Shown here: in pieces, positions 14,778 through 17,148 of the stretch
How positions within the stretch are numbered: the first letter of the stretch is position 1
Layout of the letters: every line of letters begins with the position of its first letter
The notes under the pieces: model-generated
Seen by the model: only the letters and a program-made list of their open reading frames with translations
Told to the model about the DNA's origin: nothing
Databases searched by the model: none
Program-made: the position numbers and the translations under genes
Assembly: GCA_943331855.1 (NCBI GenBank)
Contig: CALQNE010000040.1
Span: forward strand, 1 to 17,148
DNA: 17,148 nt
Source: Bordetella parapertussis
GTDB lineage: Bacteria; Pseudomonadota; Gammaproteobacteria; Burkholderiales; Burkholderiaceae_B
Reading direction: 5' to 3'

Positions 14778-14811
14778 CCCTGCAATCAGATAGTTTTTCT
14801 GGAGCACCTAG

Positions 14812-16443
14812 ATGACGACACCTTCAGCATTGCCACAGGGTAGCTTTGATTACATTATTGTTGGAAGTGGCGCGGCAGGCTCGATCTTGGCCAATCGCTT
14901 ATCTGAAGACCCCTCTGTGACGGTGTGCGTGCTTGAAGCGGGGCCCTCAGATTGGGATCCCATGCTACACATGCCAGCGGGTTATATCAAAAAGGTGTTT
15001 GATCCAAAGGTCACATTCCCCTTTTCGACAGAGCCGACCGAGCACACAGGTGGACGACGTGTGCCTGTGCCCCAGGGCAGAACTTTAGGCGGCTCTACGG
15101 CGATTAACGGCTTGGTGTACAACCGCGGCCAAGCTGAAGATTTTGACGACTGGGCCGCAGCGGGTAACCCTGGCTGGAGCTACGCCGACGTCTTACCTTT
15201 TTTTAAAAAGACAGAGTCGCGCATTGGTGAGGGCGACGATCGGTATCGCGGCCGTTCGGGCTTAATGCCGATTACCAACATTGATTGGATTCATCCCATC
15301 AGTGAAGCGTTTATTTCGGGTGCTCAAGAGCTTGGTATCCCGCGTAATCCTGATTACAACGGCGCGACACAGGCGGGTGTTGGCTATTTTCAGCGCAATA
15401 TCCATCGTGGCTATCGGATGAGTACGGCGCGTATCTTTTTACGCCCGGCACGTAAACGTTCGAATCTCACCGTATTGACGCAGGCGCATGCTGCAAAAAT
15501 TATCTTTGACGGTACGCGTGCAACGGGCATCGAGTATGTGCGCGGTGGCAAAGGTGGTGCGCGTCATGCAGTGACTGCGCGACGCGAAGTCTTGCTGTGC
15601 GCTGGGGCGTTGAACACACCCAAGTTATTGCAATTATCCGGAGTGGGGCCCGCCAGTTTGTTATCAAGCTTGGGTGTGCCTGTGCTACGCGATATGCCCG
15701 GGGTCGGCGATCATTTAAAAGATCACTTTTCGATTCGTGTCGTCGCTAAAGTACAAGGGATCGCGACCATCAACGAGTTGGCACGAGCACCGCGGCTGTG
15801 GGGTCAAATTGCACGATGGTTATTTAAACAGCCAAGTATCCTAGCCTTAAGCCCATCGCTGGTTCACTTTTTTTGGCAATCTCGCCAGGGGTTAACGCGT
15901 CCAGATCTGCAAGGCGTGTTCTCACCAGCGAGTTACCGCGAAGGGTACGTCGGTTTACTGGATCAATATCCTGGCATGACCTGTGGGGTTTGGCAACATC
16001 GCCCCGAAAGTATGGGCTACGTCCACGCAACATCGACCGACCCGTTTGAGGCGCCTGTCATTCAGCCTAATTATCTCGAGCATGAAAATGATCGACGCGT
16101 ATTACTGGATGGTATGCGGCTTGCGCGTCAGTTATTGAAGACGCAGGCTTTGGCGCAATACTCAGTCGGAGAGTCGATGCCGGGCGTACAAACTGAACGC
16201 GATGATGAATTGCTGGATTACATTCGACGTTATGGCGTGTCGTCTTATCATTTGAACGGCACGGCACGAATGGGGCCGAGTTCAGAACGAGACAACGTGG
16301 TCGATGCCCGGTTACGTGTTCATGGCCTTGAGGGCTTGCGTGTGGTGGATGCCTCAATCATGCCAAATATCGTTTCGGCCAATACCTGCGCCTCGACCAT
16401 GATGATCGCCGAAAAAGCTGCTGCAATGATTCAAAAAAAATAA
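14812..16443 (+). CDS. GMC-family FAD-dependent oxidoreductase (choline/alcohol dehydrogenase type), second copy
   Basis: This 543-residue GMC flavoenzyme is a full-length paralogue of the one at 8175. FAD-binding GSGAAG is at 18-23, signature 1 around GRTLGGSTAING at 89-100, and signature 2 ALNTPKLLQLSGVGP at 266-280. The active-site pair is His480 in SYHLNGTARMG and Asn524 in VSANTCAST. It differs from the first copy in these catalytic loops (HLNGTARMG against HFMGTCKMG, and SANTCAST against SGNTGAPT), which suggests a shifted substrate range. ATG at 14812 follows GGAG at 14801-14804. It has a short N-terminal extension and no obvious signal peptide. The lactonase gene starts 18 bases after its stop, so the pair is almost surely co-translated. 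It would oxidise an alcohol or lactol brought in by the adjacent ABC importer (inference). Confidence 0.93.
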   Translation: MTTPSALPQGSFDYIIVGSGAAGSILANRLSEDPSVTVCVLEAGPSDWDPMLHMPAGYIKKVFDPKVTFPFSTEPTEHTGGRRVPVPQGRTLGGSTAINGLVYNRGQAEDFDDWAAAGNPGWSYADVLPFFKKTESRIGEGDDRYRGRSGLMPITNIDWIHPISEAFISGAQELGIPRNPDYNGATQAGVGYFQRNIHRGYRMSTARIFLRPARKRSNLTVLTQAHAAKIIFDGTRATGIEYVRGGKGGARHAVTARREVLLCAGALNTPKLLQLSGVGPASLLSSLGVPVLRDMPGVGDHLKDHFSIRVVAKVQGIATINELARAPRLWGQIARWLFKQPSILALSPSLVHFFWQSRQGLTRPDLQGVFSPASYREGYVGLLDQYPGMTCGVWQHRPESMGYVHATSTDPFEAPVIQPNYLEHENDRRVLLDGMRLARQLLKTQALAQYSVGESMPGVQTERDDELLDYIRRYGVSSYHLNGTARMGPSSERDNVVDARLRVHGLEGLRVVDASIMPNIVSANTCASTMMIAEKAAAMIQKK

Positions 16444-16461
16444 TATGACTGGAGATAAAAG

Positions 16462-17148
16462 ATGAATACAACGCTACCAGAGTTCAAAGTACTTGCAACC
16501 GATATGGGCTTTCCAGAAGGCCCGTTGGCCCTACCGGATGGCTCGGTCTTAGTCACTGAAATTCGCAATCAACGCATTCAGCGCATCTACCCTGATGGTC
16601 GCGTAGACATGATTGCCTGCCCAGGTGGCCCCAATGGCCTGGCACGCGGCCCCGACGGGGCTATATACATTTGCAACAACGGTGGCAGTTGGTACTTGCC
16701 TAACCATTTTGCCTCAATGGGCCCAGCGGCCGATTATGAAGGCGGTTCGATTGACCGGCTCGACCTGGCAACGGGCGTGATCCAAAAGTTATACACCCAC
16801 TGCGGCGAATACAAACTTTCTGCACCTAACGATCTCGTGTTTGACACACTAGGCGGCTTTTACTTTACCGACTTTGGCAAAAAATACGATCGTACGCGCG
16901 CGCATGGCGGTATTTACTATGCATCCATTGATGGCACATCGATCACTGAGATGGTGTATCCGATTAGCGCGCCCAATGGCATTGGGATGTCGCCCGATGG
17001 CAAGGTGATTTATATCGCCGAGACAGAAACCGCACGGATCTGGGCGTTTGATATCGTTGCCCCAGGCAAGGTTGCCAAGCAGCCTGCACCGTCGCCCCAC
17101 GGCGGGCGCTTAGTGTACGAATTTACCCACTACGATCGTCTGGATAGC
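16462..17148 (+). CDS. SMP-30/gluconolactonase-family lactonase (second copy), cut by window edge
   Basis: The first 229 codons of a second SMP-30-type beta-propeller lactonase are present, and the frame is still open at the window end. Metal-site residues expected in the family are Glu19 (FPEGP), Asn123 (SAPNDL) and Asn172 (SAPNGI). The last ligand, an aspartate, would lie beyond the edge. Repeated blade motifs include GAIYICNNGG, GGFYFTDFG and KVIYIAET. ATG at 16462 follows CTGGAGAT. It is clearly diverged from the lactonase at 4332, so this is not a recent duplication. Its tight link to the second GMC gene suggests it hydrolyses the lactone made by that oxidase. Confidence 0.88.
   Translation, partial: MNTTLPEFKVLATDMGFPEGPLALPDGSVLVTEIRNQRIQRIYPDGRVDMIACPGGPNGLARGPDGAIYICNNGGSWYLPNHFASMGPAADYEGGSIDRLDLATGVIQKLYTHCGEYKLSAPNDLVFDTLGGFYFTDFGKKYDRTRAHGGIYYASIDGTSITEMVYPISAPNGIGMSPDGKVIYIAETETARIWAFDIVAPGKVAKQPAPSPHGGRLVYEFTHYDRLDS

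Overview
This window looks like a chromosomal transport-and-catabolism region from a betaproteobacterium. Burkholderiales is the most likely order, perhaps an Alcaligenaceae-like member, although no rRNA or marker gene is present to prove it. The case rests on a Bug-type (TctC family) periplasmic receptor with no partner membrane genes nearby, TRAP and Liv-type ABC importers lying together, and a run of small-molecule oxidative enzymes. No tRNA, rRNA, insertion sequence, phage gene or CRISPR array was seen. Coding density is high, and the longest gap between genes is about 170 bases.

Layout. (1) 1-2157, plus strand: the end of a TRAP solute receptor (dctP-like), then dctQ and dctM, with a 4-base ATGA overlap between the last two. 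(2) 4163-2223, minus strand: an Fe(II)/2-oxoglutarate dioxygenase (TauD/TfdA family) followed 33 bases later by a Bug receptor. This pair converges on the TRAP operon and diverges from everything to its right. (3) 4332-9809, plus strand: an SMP-30/gluconolactonase-type lactonase, an HpcH/HpaI-type aldolase, an alpha/beta hydrolase, an MFS carrier and a GMC flavin oxidoreductase. They are closely spaced and probably read from a promoter with a perfect TTGACA box at 4227. (4) 9870-14712, plus strand: a branched-chain-amino-acid-type (Liv) ABC importer, made of the receptor, one permease, a fused permease-ATPase and a second ATPase. (5) 14812-end, plus strand: a second GMC oxidoreductase and a second SMP-30 lactonase cut by the window edge.

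How the genes may work together (inference). Four different uptake systems (TRAP, Bug, MFS, ABC) sit with enzymes that would oxidise an alcohol or lactol (GMC), open a lactone (SMP-30 or the alpha/beta hydrolase), cleave a 2-keto-hydroxy acid (HpcH/HpaI) and hydroxylate or cleave an unactivated carbon (TauD). The GMC/SMP-30 combination occurs twice, once with the MFS carrier and once with the ABC importer, and the two GMC proteins are full-length paralogues. This suggests two related routes for hydroxylated carbon sources such as sugar-derived or cyclic alcohols and lactones. The substrate cannot be read from the sequence.

The most notable non-coding or structural signals are a perfect 15-bp hairpin between the ABC receptor and permease genes, a perfect 12-bp palindrome inside the fused permease-ATPase gene, a 31-codon micro-ORF with a textbook ribosome site bridging the two ATPase genes, and an odd leader on the first lactonase gene.
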